From: an uncultured Pseudomonadota bacterium
GTDB taxonomy: Bacteria > Myxococcota_A > UBA796 > GCA-2862545
Reading direction: 5' to 3'
Assembly: GCA_937891875.1 (NCBI GenBank)
Contig: CALATR010000952.1
Location: 1 to 7,572, forward strand
DNA length: 7,572 nt
The notes beneath the pieces are model-generated. The model did no database searches, was not told where the DNA came from, and saw only the letters and a program-made list of their open reading frames with translations. Every line of letters starts with the position of its first letter. Within the stretch, counting starts at the first letter, position 1. Of this stretch, positions 6,404-7,572 are shown one piece after another. The position numbers and the translations under genes are program-made.

Positions 6404-7261
6404 TTGCTCCGCGGAGCCCTGGTCGCGCTCGCGCTGGTGGCGAGCGCCGGCTTGCCCGCGAGCTCGGCCGACGACGTGCCCGACGCGGCCGGTGACCCCG
6501 TGCGCGGCAAGGCCATCGCCGATCTGGCCAGCTGCGCGTCCTGCCACACGGCGGACGATGGCGTGCCCTACGCCGGCGGCCACGGCATCGTCACCGACTT
6601 CGGCACCTTCTACGGGACCAACCTGACCCCGGACGTCGAGCACGGGATCGGCGACTGGACCTTTGCCGACTTCCAGCGCGCCATGCGCCACGGCAAGGGT
6701 CCCGACGGCACGCGCCTGTGGCCTGCGTTCCCGTTCACCAGCTTCCAGCGCATCGACGACCGCGACCTGCACGACCTGTGGGCCTACCTGCGCTCCCTGC
6801 CCCCCTCCCCGACCGAGAACCGCGCCCACGAGACCGGCCGGGGTCGCTGGCAGCTGCGCTTCTGGCGCGCCCTCGCCTTCCGCGACCGCGGCGTCTTCGA
6901 GCCCGACCCCGACGCCACCGCCGAAGAGAACCGCGGCCACTACCTGGTCGACGCCATCGGCCACTGCGGCGAGTGCCACACCCCCCGCGGAGGCCTCGGC
7001 GGCCTCAAGCAGCGCCGCTACCTGGGCGGCTCCGACACCGAGCCCGAGCCCGGCCCCAACCTCACCCCGAGCAAGGCGGGGCTGGGTGACTGGACGCTCG
7101 ACGACTGGACCACCTTCCTGGAGCTGGGCATGACGCCCGATGGCGACTTCGTCGGTGGGCAGATGGGGCGGGTGATCGAGGAAGGGACGTCGCAGCTGTC
7201 GCAGGAGGACCGGCGGGCGATCGGGGTGTACCTGATGGGGATCGAGCCGGTCGGGAAGTAG
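6404..7261 (+). CDS. Periplasmic diheme cytochrome c
   Basis: A 285-residue exported electron carrier. The N-terminus is a signal peptide (LRGALVALALVASAGLPASSA). Heme site 1 is CASCH (residues 44-48) and heme site 2 is CGECH (188-192), each followed by family text: GTFYGTNLTPDVEHGIGDWT and GKGPDGTRLWPAFPF after site 1, GPNLTP and GQMGRVIEEGTSQLS after site 2. This resembles the cytochrome subunits of membrane alcohol or aldehyde dehydrogenases, which usually have three hemes and a C-terminal anchor; both the third heme and the anchor are absent. Met254 is the probable sixth ligand of heme 2; in the first domain the usual Pro-Ala-Met/Phe-Pro site reads AFPF, so no Met is there. The start is uncertain: TTG at 6404 has a poorly spaced G-run, while the frame runs back to CTG (6383) and ATC (6380) with AAGGA at 6366-6370. 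No partner dehydrogenase lies in the window. Confidence 0.88.
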   Translation: MLRGALVALALVASAGLPASSADDVPDAAGDPVRGKAIADLASCASCHTADDGVPYAGGHGIVTDFGTFYGTNLTPDVEHGIGDWTFADFQRAMRHGKGPDGTRLWPAFPFTSFQRIDDRDLHDLWAYLRSLPPSPTENRAHETGRGRWQLRFWRALAFRDRGVFEPDPDATAEENRGHYLVDAIGHCGECHTPRGGLGGLKQRRYLGGSDTEPEPGPNLTPSKAGLGDWTLDDWTTFLELGMTPDGDFVGGQMGRVIEEGTSQLSQEDRRAIGVYLMGIEPVGK

Positions 7262-7320
7262 CGAAGCAGGGTGCCGCGAGAGGACGTCGCGTGGCTTCAG
7301 TCGAGGGAGGCGTGGGTCCG

Positions 7321-7342
7321 GTCTCCAGTCTCCAGTCTCCAG
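7321..7342. repeat. Left array: three copies of GTCTCCA
   Basis: Three perfect tandem units of the 7-mer GTCTCCA, followed by a single G. The stretch 7320-7342 is a perfect reverse complement of 7509-7531, so it forms one arm of a 23-bp inverted repeat with the right array. Confidence 0.9.
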
Positions 7343-7502
7343 CTTCGGCCGGCCAGGGAGCAGAACTGCGAGCGGAGGACACCGCAATCCGGAGCTTCGC
7401 TGGAATCCGCCTCAACGACCACACTGTTGCGGACTCTGGTGCTCTCACCCAGACGCTTCGTCCGGCACAACGGCGCTGCTCGCTCCTCCGCCGCCACAGG
7501 AC

Positions 7503-7530
7503 TGGAGACTGGAGACTGGAGACTGGAGAC
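7503..7530. repeat. Right array: four copies of TGGAGAC
   Basis: Four perfect tandem units of TGGAGAC, the reverse complement of the left unit, preceded by a partial unit (GAC at 7500-7502). It pairs with the left array across 166 bases. Similar short intergenic heptamer runs are common in some high-GC genomes, but I cannot name a family for this one. Confidence 0.9.
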
Positions 7531-7572
7531 CTGGCTGGGCCGCCCCCTGCTCGGAGCCACGCGGAGGCCGCC

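Larger units (their letters stand above)
7262..7572. other. Non-coding right end with inverted heptamer arrays
   Basis: These 311 bases contain no ORF with protein-like composition. A modest hairpin CGCGA/TCGCG (7275-7279 and 7287-7291) lies 13 bases after the diheme cytochrome stop, without a T-run. Then come the left heptamer array (7321-7342), about 160 bases of somewhat less GC-rich unique sequence, the right array (7503-7530), and GC-rich sequence to the edge. Short open frames across it only translate the repeats (for example LETGDWR-type text) and are not taken as genes. Confidence 0.6.

Noticed and set aside
7275..7295. Intrinsic terminator after the diheme cytochrome
   Set aside because: The hairpin stem is only about five perfect base pairs and no T-run follows.
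6062..7387. 441-residue minus-strand open frame over both cytochrome genes
   Set aside because: It runs opposite two genes with CxxCH motifs and signal peptides, and its start lies in the heptamer repeat.
7297..7560. 87-residue minus-strand frame across the right end
   Set aside because: It translates the heptamer arrays into SSLQSPV / WRLETGD text and has no SD or recognisable domain.

Overview
The window is high-GC, densely packed DNA of a free-living Gram-negative bacterium. The GC-rich codons, the signal-peptide-bearing c-type cytochromes and the CheB-CheR-PAS fusion protein would fit a myxobacterium-like or other high-GC proteobacterial lineage. That placement is an inference; nothing here fixes the taxon. 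I see no tRNA, rRNA, CRISPR array, insertion sequence or phage gene.

Layout. Positions 1-3818 (minus strand) hold a signalling operon read leftwards. A 959-residue protein joins a CheB methylesterase, a CheR methyltransferase, a heptad coiled coil and PAS domains. It is followed, with a 4-base GTGA overlap, by a 301-residue protein with two PAS domains and no output domain. A further gene may begin just before the left edge. A short divergent intergenic region (3819-3914) carries a perfect inverted repeat over the cheB-cheR translation start. Positions 3915-5797 (plus strand) hold galE (UDP-glucose 4-epimerase, TTG start) and an RluA-family pseudouridine synthase joined by a TGATG overlap. 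Positions 5883-7261 (plus strand) hold two exported c-type cytochromes: a cytochrome c'-like protein and a soluble diheme cytochrome c. The last 311 bases are non-coding and contain two arrays of a 7-bp repeat in opposite orientation, flanking about 166 bp.

How the genes fit together. The signalling operon looks like the sensory and methylation part of a two-component or chemosensory-like pathway whose kinase or regulator is not in the window. The galE-rluA pair appears to be a housekeeping operon. The cytochromes look like a periplasmic electron-transfer pair without a visible partner dehydrogenase. I see no clearly new system. The items most worth checking are the inverted heptamer arrays at the right end, the SD-sequestering dyad in front of cheB-cheR, and the missing kinase output of the PAS operon.
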